DNA from: Frigoribacterium sp. PhB116
GTDB taxonomy: Bacteria > Actinomycetota > Actinomycetes > Actinomycetales > Microbacteriaceae
Direction of reading: 5' to 3'
NCBI RefSeq assembly: GCF_004364285.1
Contig: NZ_SOBE01000005.1
Coordinates: forward strand, 62,001-126,000
DNA: 64,000 bases
Numbering within the stretch: position 1 is the stretch's first letter; every line of letters begins with the position of its first letter. This document shows, one piece after another, positions 26,333 to 34,091 of this stretch. Position numbers and translations under genes: made by a program. Below the pieces are notes generated by a model. That model was given only the letters and a program-made list of their open reading frames with translations. It searched no databases and had not been told where the DNA came from.

Positions 26333-27114
26333 CGGCGCACCGCCGGGATGCGAGGCAGGGTGTCGGTCGGGTCGACGTCGGTCTGGTCGGTGATCGACGG
26401 GGAGGTGCCGGTCGGGGCGACGGGGGCCGGGGCCGCGCCGGGCGAGTGGCCGCTGACGGACAGCGTCGCGGACGGGCGGGGCATGATCGCGTCGTGCAGC
26501 GACGACCGGCGGAAGACGCGGTGGAGCGCCTCGGCGGCGCTCGGCCAGTCGCGGGTGCGGAACGACCTGCCCAGGTCGCCGAGGTGGCCTGCGACGGAGG
26601 CGCGCGACCAGTCGACGGCGAGGTGGCGGCACAGGAACGCGGCCCGGATGTCGAGGGGCTCGGCCGCCCGCCTCACGAGGGGGTTCCGGGCCAGCTCGAG
26701 GAACGCCCCGCTGGCCTCGACGAGGCCGAGGCAGGTCGGGCCCGCGTCGAGGACGGCCAGCGCCCGGTCGGCGCGCTGGGCGGCGCCCTCGGAGGCGGTG
26801 CGCGGCAACGACCGGACGGCCTCGCCGTGCAGGACGCCGATCAGCTCGAGCGTGTCGAGCAGGTCGAGGTCGTCCGCGGTGGCGACGCGGGTGAAGCGGT
26901 TGGCCTCGATCTGGACGAGGTCCTGTGCGGACAGCCGGGCCAGGGCCTCCTTCACGGGCGTCTTGGAGACGCCGAGCCACGCGGCGAGGTCGTCCTCGAA
27001 GAGCCGCTCGCCCGGGGTCAGGGTGCCGTCGACGATGGCGTCGCGGATCGTCTCGAACGTGAGGTCGCGGAGCAGACGTCGAGGATGGCGGGTGGCGTAG
27101 GCCGGCACAGGCAT
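26329..27114 (-). CDS. GntR-family regulator (paralogue D)
   Basis: A 261-residue regulator; ATG 27114 follows GGAGGAAC. The DNA-binding domain RRLLRDLTFETIRDAIVDGTLTPGERLFEDDLAAWLGVSKTPVKEALARL with wing IEANRFTRV is the closest match to paralogue A. The helical ligand domain is followed by a roughly 35-residue Pro/Thr-rich tail. The upstream region is unusually AT-rich for this window (GATATTTTGCGTAC) and has GTACG repeats. It is 4-bp coupled to the sugar transferase gene downstream. Confidence 0.9.
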   Translation of the reverse strand: MPVPAYATRHPRRLLRDLTFETIRDAIVDGTLTPGERLFEDDLAAWLGVSKTPVKEALARLSAQDLVQIEANRFTRVATADDLDLLDTLELIGVLHGEAVRSLPRTASEGAAQRADRALAVLDAGPTCLGLVEASGAFLELARNPLVRRAAEPLDIRAAFLCRHLAVDWSRASVAGHLGDLGRSFRTRDWPSAAEALHRVFRRSSLHDAIMPRPSATLSVSGHSPGAAPAPVAPTGTSPSITDQTDVDPTDTLPRIPAVRR

Positions 27115-27186
27115 GTTCCTCCAATGTGGAGTACGCAAAATATCACACGTAGGTACGAGACCACCAGGGCTGACGGAGGAGCGGGT

Positions 27187-27192
27187 TACCAT
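27187..27192 (+). promoter_or_regulatory. -10 box (TACCAT) for leaderless glycosylase gene
   Basis: TACCAT, six bases, then GTG 27199. This decides the start, because the frame is open far upstream. Confidence 0.6.
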
Positions 27193-27198
27193 CGCCGG

Positions 27199-28152
27199 GT
27201 GGTCCTGGTCCCCGAGGCGTCCGTCGGCGCCGCCCCCCTCCGACCGGTCGAGACGGTCTACCGGCCGGCCGACCCCGTCGACGTCCGGGCGACCCTGCGG
27301 ACGCTGGCGAGGGGAGCGGGCGACCCTGCCTGGCGCGTCGAGGGCGAGCGCGTGTGGCGTGCCGTCCGCACGCCCTCCGGTCCCGGCACGCTGTGCCTCG
27401 CGGGCGGACGGTCCGAGGTGCGCGCGACGGCGTGGGGCCCGGGTGCCGAGTGGCTGATCGAGGGCGTTCCCGAGCTGCTCGGCCACGGCGACGACTGGGG
27501 CGGCCTCGACGTCTCCGGCAACGCCTTCCTCCGTGAGGCCCGCCGGCGGTCGCCCGGGCTCCGGCTCACCCGTGGCCGGCAGGTGGTGCAGGTGCTCGTG
27601 CCGGCCGTCCTCGAGCAGAAGGTGACGAGCACCGAGGCGTGGCGCGCCTGGCGCCAGCTCGTCCGGGCGCACGGCGACCCTGCCCCGGGGCCGGCTCCCG
27701 AGGGGATGGTCGTGCCGCCCTCAGCCGAGACGTGGCGCCGTGTGCCGAGCTGGGAGTGGCACCGGGCGGGGGTGGGGCCGCAGCGGTCCGCGACCGTCAT
27801 GCGGGTCTGTGCCGTCGCCTCCTCGCTCGAGCGGGTGGTCGACCTGGGCCGAGGTGGGCCCGAGGCCGAGGCCCGCCTGCGCTCGGTGCCGGGCGTGGGC
27901 GTGTGGACGTCGGCCGAGACGACGCAGCGGGCGCTGGGCGACGCCGACTCGCCGAGCGTCGGCGACTACCACCTCCCTGCCCTCGTGGGGTGGGCGCTGA
28001 TCGGCCGGCCCGTCGACGACGACGGCATGCTCGAGCTGCTCGAGCCGTGGCGCGGGCACCGCGAGCGGGTCGTGCGGCTCATCGGGGCCAGCGGCTTCGC
28101 GAAGCCGAGGTTCGGGCCCCGCATGACCATCCAGGACCACCGCCGGCACTGA
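27199..28152 (+). CDS. AlkA/Ogg-like DNA-3-methyladenine glycosylase (HhH-GPD family)
   Basis: A 317-residue base-excision repair glycosylase. The helix-hairpin-helix is LRSVPGVGVWTSAETTQRA, and the catalytic Asp256 lies in DSPSVGDYHLPALVGWAL. An N-terminal beta-rich part (WRVEGERVWRAVRTPSGPGTLCL) and the mid-domain VQVLVPAVLEQKVTSTEAWRAW fit AlkA-type architecture. It would remove alkylated purines; substrate range is not readable. The gene is divergent from GntR paralogue D with an 84-base gap. Confidence 0.9.
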   Translation: MVLVPEASVGAAPLRPVETVYRPADPVDVRATLRTLARGAGDPAWRVEGERVWRAVRTPSGPGTLCLAGGRSEVRATAWGPGAEWLIEGVPELLGHGDDWGGLDVSGNAFLREARRRSPGLRLTRGRQVVQVLVPAVLEQKVTSTEAWRAWRQLVRAHGDPAPGPAPEGMVVPPSAETWRRVPSWEWHRAGVGPQRSATVMRVCAVASSLERVVDLGRGGPEAEARLRSVPGVGVWTSAETTQRALGDADSPSVGDYHLPALVGWALIGRPVDDDGMLELLEPWRGHRERVVRLIGASGFAKPRFGPRMTIQDHRRH

Positions 28153-28187
28153 GCCGCCCGGCGGGCGAGAGTGAGCCCGGGTGCGGA

Positions 28188-28730
28188 CTAGGAGGCGCGG
28201 GCCACGACGCCGGGGTCGCCCCCCGACGTGTCGTGGTCGGGCGAGGCGGCGTGGTCGGGCGACGTCGCGTGGTCGGGCGACGCGTCGTCGCCGATGGCCT
28301 CGAGCACGCGCCGCGAGAACGACTCGAGGGTCGCGGCGTCGTCGTCCAGCGCCCCGACGAAGTAGCGCCGGATCGCGGCGGTGTGCCCCCGGGTCGCCGC
28401 GAGCATCGCCCGCCGGCCGTCGGCGGTCAGCTCGACCCAGGTGCCCCGGGCGTCGGACGCGCAGTCGGTGCGGCGCACGAGGCCGCGCTTCTCCATGCGC
28501 GTGACCTGGTGGCTGACCCTGCTCTTCTCCCAGCCGATCTGCTCGGCGATGTCGCGCACGCGCAGCCGCCGGTCGTCGCTGCGGCCGAGGCCCACGAGGA
28601 TCTCGTACTCGGGTGCCGAGACGCCGGAGTCGTCGTGGAGCCTCAGCTCGAGGGCACGGTCGAGACGCCGACGCATCGAGTAGAAGGCGTCCCAGACGGC
28701 CCACTCGTCGTCGGAGAGTCGCTCGGCCAT
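28188..28730 (-). CDS. MarR-family regulator with C-terminal SPDHA repeats
   Basis: A 180-residue regulator with a MarR winged helix: MRRRLDRALELRLHDDSGVSAPEYEILVGLG, recognition region VRDIAEQIGWEKSRVSHQVTRMEKRGLVRR, and the wing DARGTWVELTADGRRAM. The tail carries SPDHAT-SPDHAA-SPDHDT, an 18-bp tandem repeat near 28230-28283. ATG 28730 is 7 bases after TACACT. It is divergent from the PutA-like gene, with the two start codons only 41 bases apart, so it probably regulates itself and that gene. Confidence 0.9.
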   Translation of the reverse strand: MAERLSDDEWAVWDAFYSMRRRLDRALELRLHDDSGVSAPEYEILVGLGRSDDRRLRVRDIAEQIGWEKSRVSHQVTRMEKRGLVRRTDCASDARGTWVELTADGRRAMLAATRGHTAAIRRYFVGALDDDAATLESFSRRVLEAIGDDASPDHATSPDHAASPDHDTSGGDPGVVARAS

Positions 28731-28736
28731 TCGCCC

Positions 28737-28742
28737 AGTGTA
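28737..28742 (-). promoter_or_regulatory. -10 box (TACACT) for leaderless marR-like gene
   Basis: TACACT on the minus strand, six bases, then ATG 28730. Confidence 0.6.
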
Positions 28743-28759
28743 GGGACGGGGGTCCGGCC

Positions 28760-28765
28760 TATCCT
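28760..28765 (+). promoter_or_regulatory. -10 box (TATCCT) for leaderless putA-like gene
   Basis: TATCCT, six bases, then ATG 28772. It is back-to-back with the marR promoter, leaving about 17 bases between the two -10 boxes. Confidence 0.6.
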
Positions 28766-28771
28766 CGACCC

Positions 28772-31700
28772 ATGTCCGATGTGCGCGCCGCCGATCTCAC
28801 CTCCCAGGTCGTCGACACGGTGCGACGGTGGCTGGTCGTCGCGTCCTCGGTCCCGGGCGACGCCGCGGCCGAGCGCTTCGCGGCGCTGCTCCGCGACCCC
28901 GACGGGCTCGCCTTCGCCGTGGCCTTCGCGGACCGCGTGGTGCGTCCTGAGGACCCTGCGGTGGCCGCACGGCAGCTCGACCGCCTCAGCCGGGACATGC
29001 CCGCCTCGCTGCCGTGGCAGCTCAAGGCCGCCGTCGCCGCGGGCGGCGGGTTCGGCCCGCTGGCGCCGCGCACCGTCGTGCCCGTCGCGCGGAAGGCCCT
29101 GCGACGCCTCGTGCAGCACCTCGTCGTCGAGGCGGCCCCCGACAAGCTCGGCCCGGCCCTCGCGGCCGCGGCCGACGGCGCCCGCCTCGACCTCGCCCTG
29201 CTCGGCGAGCCCGTGCTCGGCGAGGCTGCGGCCCGCCGCAGGGTCGAGGCGACCCGTGCGCTGCTCGAGCGGGACGACGTGAGCCACGTCTCCGTGCCCG
29301 TCGCCTCCGTGGTCGGGACGGGCGCGGCCTGGGGCGCCGACGAGCGGGCCTCCGCCGCGGTCGAGGCGCTCACCCCGCTCTACGAGCTGGCGCTCGCGTC
29401 CGACCCGCCGAGGACGATCGACCTCGAGGTCGGCGAGCACCGGCACCTCGACCTCGCCATCGACGTCTTCACCCGGCTCCTCGACCAGCCGCAGCTGGCC
29501 GACCTCGAGGCCGGCATCGAGATCCAGGCCGACGTGCCCGACGCCCTGGCGTCCCTGCAGCTGCTGACCGACTGGGCCCGCGGGCGCGTGGCCCGCGGCG
29601 GGGCGCCGATCCGCGTCCGGCTGACCGTCGGCGGCGTCGCGCTCGAGGCCGTCGACGCCGCGCTGCACGACTGGCCGGTCGCGACCCACACGTCGAGGGC
29701 CGAGGCCGACGCCGCGCTCCTCCGGGTGCTCGACCACGCCCTCCGTCCGGTGTCGGCCGAGTTCGCCCACCTGGGGCTCGTCACCGACGACCCGTTCGTC
29801 GTGGCCCACGCCTGGACCCTGGCGAAGCGGCGCGAGGTGACGCAGCACCTCACGATCGAGATGCCCCTCGGCACGTCGCGGGGGCTCCTCCGGGCGGTGC
29901 GGGCCGAGGTCGGCGACCTGGTCGTGCGGGCCCCGATCGTGCAGCACGGCGACCTCGAGGTCGCGGCCGACCACGTCGTGCGCCGCCTCGCCGAGGTCGC
30001 CGCGCCGGGCTCGCCCCTCGCCGCGACGGCCGACCTCGCCCCCGAGGGGACGGTCTTCGACCGTGAGGCCGTCCGCTACCGCGACGCCGTCGCGGCGGCG
30101 GAGGCCGCGGTCGACGGCGACGTGCCGCTGCCCGCCCGTCGTCAGGACCGCTCTCGCCCCCACCTCGCGGGGGCCGACCTCGACCTCGACGGCTCGTCCT
30201 CGTTCCGCAACGAGCCCGACACCGATCCCGGGCTCGAGGGCAACCGCGCGTGGGCACGGCGCGTGCTCGCCGCCTCCCGGCGGTCGGACGCCGGTCTCGA
30301 CGCGATCGAGGCCGCTCAGGTCGACGGCGACGACGGCGCGGCCCTCGTCGACGAGCTCGTGACCGACGCCGCCCAGGCCGGTGCGGCCTGGGGCCGGGAA
30401 GACCCGGCGACGCGCGCCGAGCTGCTCGAGCTCGCGGCCGACGGCGTCGCACGTCAGCGTGCCGCCCTGCTCGAGGTGCTCGTCAGCGAGACCGGCTCCG
30501 TGCTCGACGGCGCCGACCCCGAGGTCAGCGCCGCGGTCGACTCGGCGCGGCACCACGCCGGCCTCGCCCGCGGCGAGGCGGGCCTCCTCGGCGCCCGGCA
30601 CGCGCCTCCCCGCCTCACGGTCGTCGTCCCCTCGTGGCGTGCGCCCCTCGTCTCCGCGGCGGAGCCCGTCCTCGCCGCGCTCGCCGCGGGCAGCGCGGTC
30701 GTGCTCTGCCCGGTGCGGGAGTCGCGCCGCACCGCGGCCGTCCTGGCCGAGGTGCTCTGGGGCGCGGGGGTGCCGCGCTCGCTGCTCGTCCTCGTCGACC
30801 TCGAGCTCGACTCCGAGGCCGGCCGCCGGCTCGTGGGCCACCCTGCCGTCGACCGGGTGCGGCTGACGGGCTCGCTCGACCAGGCGCGGCAGCTGCGGTC
30901 GTGGCGACCGGACCTCGACCTGGTCGCCGAGGTGGCCGTGGCCGCCGTCGCGGTCGTGACCCCGAGCGCGGACGCCGACCTCGCGGCGGCGGACCTCGTG
31001 GCCGGCGCCTTCCGCTTCGCCGGCCAGGCCCCGTCGGCCTCACGCACCGCCCTGCTCGTCGGCTCGGCCGCCCACGCCGAGCGGTTCCGCCGCCAGCTCG
31101 TCGACGCGGCCGCGAGCCTGCGGACCGGCTGGCCCGACGACGCGACGACGCAGGTCGGCCCCCTGATCGACCCGGCCGAGGGCGCCGTGCTCGAGGCGCT
31201 CACGGTCCTGGCGCCCGGCGAGAGCTGGCTCGTCGAGCCCCGGCAGCTCGACGACGACGGCGGCCTGTGGTCGCCCGGCGTCAAGGTCGGCGTGACGCCC
31301 GAGGGGGCGGCCCGCACCGCTGCCGCCGCCGCGCCCGTGCTCTGCCTGGTCGAGGTGGACGACCTCGACGCCGCGATCGAGCTGCAGCAGAGCCTGAGCG
31401 CCGGTGGCTCGGCCGCCCTGCACAGCCTCGACGTCGACGAGGTCGACACGTGGCTGCGACGCGTCCGGGCGGGCACGCTCGTGGTCGGACGACCCACGTC
31501 GCCGATGGTCGTGCGTCGTCGGCCCGCCGCCTCGTGGGGGCGCTCCGTCGTGGGCCCCGCGGTCGCGCCGGGCGGTCCCGACGGCCTGCTCGTGCAGGGC
31601 TCGTGGTGGCGGCTGTCTCGCGAGCCCCACCCGTCGCTGCGCCTCACCGGGGTCCCCGACGTGGTCGTGCCCGTGATCGAGGCGGCCCGGTCGTCCCTCT

Positions 31701-32401
31701 CCTTCGAGCAGTTCGACCGCGTCCGGTCGGGTGCGGTCAGCGACGAGCGCGCCTGGCAGGCGCACGTCGGCGTGGCGCACGACGACTCCGACCTGCGGGT
31801 CGAGCGCAACGTGACGCGCTACCGGCCGCGGCCCGTGCTCCTGCGCCTGTCGTCCGACGCCGACCTGTCCGACCTCGTGCGCCTCCTCGTCGCGGCGGCC
31901 CGGGTACGCGCGCCCGTGACGGTCAGCTCGGCCGTGCCCGTGCCGGCGTCGCTGGTCCAGCTGCTGCACTCGCCGGCGTCGCCGATGCGGGTCGGCGCCG
32001 TCGTGGTCGAGAGCGACCGGGCCTTCCTGGCTCGCGCCTCCGCCGGTCTGCTCCAGGCGCGGGAGGCGACGCACGAGCTGGACGACCTCAGCCTGCTCGC
32101 CCGTGCGACCGGGTCGCGCGACCCGGCCGCCGAGGTCGAGGGCGACGGCGACGGCGACGTCCCCCCGCCCGACGACGCCGCGGTCGCGGCGTACCGCGAC
32201 CTGCACGTGCGGCTCATCGGGGGCGACCCCCGGGCCCTGGCCCGTGCGGTCGGCGGCAGCGTCGACGTCGTGGTGCACGGCGGCGACGTCACCGACGAGG
32301 GCCGGGTCGAGCTGCTGACGTTCGTGCGCGCGCAGAGCGTGACGGTCACGGCTCACCGCTCGGGGCTCGTCGACCCCGACCTGCGCGACCTCAAGATCTG
32401 A
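28772..32401 (+). CDS. PutA-like (proline dehydrogenase / P5C dehydrogenase) protein with eroded active sites
   Basis: A 1209-residue homologue of bifunctional PutA, which normally turns proline into glutamate. The proline dehydrogenase half (about residues 90-430) keeps the framework (LEVGEHRHLDLAIDVFTRLL, VTQHLTIEMPLG). However, RLTVGGVALE stands where RLVKGAN is expected, and VRRLAEVAAP stands for RRxxEN. The aldehyde dehydrogenase half (about 480-1000) has Pro754 in GQAPSASR, where the catalytic Cys of GQKCSA belongs. It also has CP instead of KP in AVVLCPV, and VAEVAVAAVAVV for the GGKN strand. The frame is intact, so it is maintained as a protein. It is probably inactive or has a new role; MarR divergent upstream is the likely regulator. 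Confidence 0.8.
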   Translation: MSDVRAADLTSQVVDTVRRWLVVASSVPGDAAAERFAALLRDPDGLAFAVAFADRVVRPEDPAVAARQLDRLSRDMPASLPWQLKAAVAAGGGFGPLAPRTVVPVARKALRRLVQHLVVEAAPDKLGPALAAAADGARLDLALLGEPVLGEAAARRRVEATRALLERDDVSHVSVPVASVVGTGAAWGADERASAAVEALTPLYELALASDPPRTIDLEVGEHRHLDLAIDVFTRLLDQPQLADLEAGIEIQADVPDALASLQLLTDWARGRVARGGAPIRVRLTVGGVALEAVDAALHDWPVATHTSRAEADAALLRVLDHALRPVSAEFAHLGLVTDDPFVVAHAWTLAKRREVTQHLTIEMPLGTSRGLLRAVRAEVGDLVVRAPIVQHGDLEVAADHVVRRLAEVAAPGSPLAATADLAPEGTVFDREAVRYRDAVAAAEAAVDGDVPLPARRQDRSRPHLAGADLDLDGSSSFRNEPDTDPGLEGNRAWARRVLAASRRSDAGLDAIEAAQVDGDDGAALVDELVTDAAQAGAAWGREDPATRAELLELAADGVARQRAALLEVLVSETGSVLDGADPEVSAAVDSARHHAGLARGEAGLLGARHAPPRLTVVVPSWRAPLVSAAEPVLAALAAGSAVVLCPVRESRRTAAVLAEVLWGAGVPRSLLVLVDLELDSEAGRRLVGHPAVDRVRLTGSLDQARQLRSWRPDLDLVAEVAVAAVAVVTPSADADLAAADLVAGAFRFAGQAPSASRTALLVGSAAHAERFRRQLVDAAASLRTGWPDDATTQVGPLIDPAEGAVLEALTVLAPGESWLVEPRQLDDDGGLWSPGVKVGVTPEGAARTAAAAAPVLCLVEVDDLDAAIELQQSLSAGGSAALHSLDVDEVDTWLRRVRAGTLVVGRPTSPMVVRRRPAASWGRSVVGPAVAPGGPDGLLVQGSWWRLSREPHPSLRLTGVPDVVVPVIEAARSSLSFEQFDRVRSGAVSDERAWQAHVGVAHDDSDLRVERNVTRYRPRPVLLRLSSDADLSDLVRLLVAAARVRAPVTVSSAVPVPASLVQLLHSPASPMRVGAVVVESDRAFLARASAGLLQAREATHELDDLSLLARATGSRDPAAEVEGDGDGDVPPPDDAAVAAYRDLHVRLIGGDPRALARAVGGSVDVVVHGGDVTDEGRVELLTFVRAQSVTVTAHRSGLVDPDLRDLKI

Positions 32402-32673
32402 GCGCACCCGCTGCGCCGCCGCACCCTCTGTCCTCCACCCCCCCGTAATTTGAGAGTGATCCGCCCCGCTGAGCGCGATCTGCCCCGCAGATCGGCCTCG
32501 CGGCCACTGATCTCTCTCGCTTTGCCCCTCGCCCTCGCCCCCGCCCCCTCAGCAAATGCCGACCGATGAGCCCTCTCAGCGGCTCGGATACCTGGAATTC
32601 ACACTATTGGGGGCGGCGAGGTCGGCATTTGCGGAGGCGGAAGCGGAGGAGGCGGGCGCGGCGCGGCGCGGCC
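32402..32673. repeat. structured intergenic region with two inverted repeats
   Basis: This 272-base gap separates convergent genes and holds no gene I can support. GATCTGC-CCC-GCAGATC (32477-32493) is a perfect hairpin that may end transcription. GCAAATGCCGACC (32552-32564) and its exact reverse complement (32620-32632) form a 13-bp inverted repeat around a 55-base loop. The same 13-mer occurs at 2698. The stretch around 32445-32460 is AT-rich for this genome. Confidence 0.7.
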
Positions 32674-33111
32674 TCAGGCGGTGCGGCGGCTGATCAGCTT
32701 CGACAGCACGATGGCGCTGCGGGTGTGGTCGACGTTCGGGGCGTTTCGCACGCGCTCGAGCGCCTCCTCGAGGGAGGGGATGTCGCGGCTGCGCATGTGC
32801 ACGATCGCGTCGGCGCTGCCCGTGACGGTGCCGGCGTCGACGACCTCGGGCACCGTGCTGAGGATGCGCTGCAGCTCGGCGGGCGAGACCGTGCCCCGGC
32901 AGAACAGCTCGACGAACGCCTCGGTGCCGAGGCCCTCGACGGCCGGGTCGACCTGGACTGTGAACCCCTTGATGACGCCGTCCGCCACCAGGCGGTCGAC
33001 GCGGCGCTTGACGGCCGAGGCGCTGAGGCCCACCGACGACCCGATGTCGCCGTAGCCCGCACGGGCGTTCTGCCTCAGCAGGTCGATGATGCCGTAGTCG
33101 AGATTGTCCAC
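32674..33111 (-). CDS. Lrp/AsnC-family regulator
   Basis: A 145-residue regulator with an N-terminal helix-turn-helix (DYGIIDLLRQNARAGYGDIGSSVGLSASAVKRRVDRLVADGVIKG) and a C-terminal RAM ligand domain (AFVELFCRGTVSPAELQRIL, VVDAGTVTGSADAIVHMRSRD). Start GTG 33111 gives the usual length and lies 8 bases after TACAGT (33119-33124). It is divergent from the arginine/ornithine operon. Lrp-type proteins commonly sense the amino acid whose pathway they flank, so arginine or ornithine is a likely effector. Confidence 0.92.
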   Translation of the reverse strand: MDNLDYGIIDLLRQNARAGYGDIGSSVGLSASAVKRRVDRLVADGVIKGFTVQVDPAVEGLGTEAFVELFCRGTVSPAELQRILSTVPEVVDAGTVTGSADAIVHMRSRDIPSLEEALERVRNAPNVDHTRSAIVLSKLISRRTA

Positions 33112-33134
33112 ATCGGGCACTGTACGCCATTTTG

Positions 33135-33160
33135 TTGCGCAGGAGGTAATGTAGGCGCAA
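33135..33160. promoter_or_regulatory. inverted repeat TTGCGC-N14-GCGCAA, candidate Lrp operator
   Basis: TTGCGC (33135-33140) and GCGCAA (33155-33160) flank TAATGT (33147-33152), a likely -10 for the plus-strand operon. The site sits between the Lrp gene and the hydrolase gene it probably controls. Confidence 0.5.
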
Positions 33161-33185
33161 GATCGTTGCGTGGAGAGCAGCCAAC

Positions 33186-34091
33186 GTGCGCGTTGTCGGT
33201 GTGACACTGAACTCCGTGAGCATCGCCGCCGAGACCGTCCAGCCCTCTCCCGAGGCCCCGCAGCCGCCGACCAGACGCGCGTCGCACCGCAGCGTGCTGA
33301 TGTGCCGGCCCGAGCACTTCACCGTCAGCTACCGGATCAACCCGTGGATGGACCCGCAGGTGCCGACCGACACCTCGCGCGCCGTCGAGCAGTGGCAGAC
33401 ACTCTACGAGACCTACCTCGGGCTCGGCTTCGACGTGCAGCTGATCGACCCGCTGCCCGGCCTGCCCGACATGGTCTACTCGGCCAACGGCGGCTTCGTG
33501 CTCGACGGCAAGGCCTACGGGGCGAGCTTCACCTACCCCGAGCGCCAGCCCGAGGGGCCGGCCTACATGGAGTGGTTCGCCGCCGCCGGCTTCGAGGTGG
33601 TCGTGCCCGAGGAGGTCAACGAGGGCGAGGGCGACTTCCTCCTCGTCGGCGACGTCGTCCTCGCGGGCACCGGGTTCCGCAGCGCGTCCGACTCGCACGC
33701 CGAGGTCGCCCGGGTCTTCGGCCGTGAGGTCGTCGGCCTCACCCTGGTCGACCCGAGCTTTTACCACCTCGACACGGCGATCGCCGTGCTCGACCCCGAG
33801 CCCGTCGACGGCGTCCACAACATCGCCTACCTCGAGAGCGCCTTCGACGAGCCGTCGCTCGCGGTGCTGCGCGAGCTGTTCCCGGACGCCGTGCTCGTGA
33901 GCCAGGAGGACGCCGCGATCCTCGGGCTCAACTCGTACAGCGACGGCTACAACGTCGTGATCGCCGCGGCCGCCACCGGCTTCGAGCGCCAGCTGCGCGA
34001 GCGCGGCTACAACCCGATCGGCGTCGACCTGTCCGAGCTGCTGCTCGGCGGGGGCGGCGTGAAGTGCTGCACCCTGGAGCTGCGACGATGA
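33186..34091 (+). CDS. DDAH/guanidino-modifying-family hydrolase (dimethylargininase, citrulline or arginine hydrolase)
   Basis: A 301-residue enzyme of the guanidine-group-modifying fold. The catalytic Cys294 lies in GGGGVKCCT and the catalytic His194 in SFYHLDTAIAVL. Acidic residues are in NEGEGDFLLVGD and in the N-terminal MVYSANGGF strand. GTG 33186 with GGAGAG upstream is the best start, though in-frame GTGs at 33201 and 33216 are possible. Because ornithine aminotransferase follows with a 4-bp overlap, a product entering ornithine is likely. That favours citrulline or arginine hydrolysis, or dimethylarginine breakdown feeding citrulline. The exact substrate is open. Confidence 0.85.
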   Translation: MRVVGVTLNSVSIAAETVQPSPEAPQPPTRRASHRSVLMCRPEHFTVSYRINPWMDPQVPTDTSRAVEQWQTLYETYLGLGFDVQLIDPLPGLPDMVYSANGGFVLDGKAYGASFTYPERQPEGPAYMEWFAAAGFEVVVPEEVNEGEGDFLLVGDVVLAGTGFRSASDSHAEVARVFGREVVGLTLVDPSFYHLDTAIAVLDPEPVDGVHNIAYLESAFDEPSLAVLRELFPDAVLVSQEDAAILGLNSYSDGYNVVIAAAATGFERQLRERGYNPIGVDLSELLLGGGGVKCCTLELRR

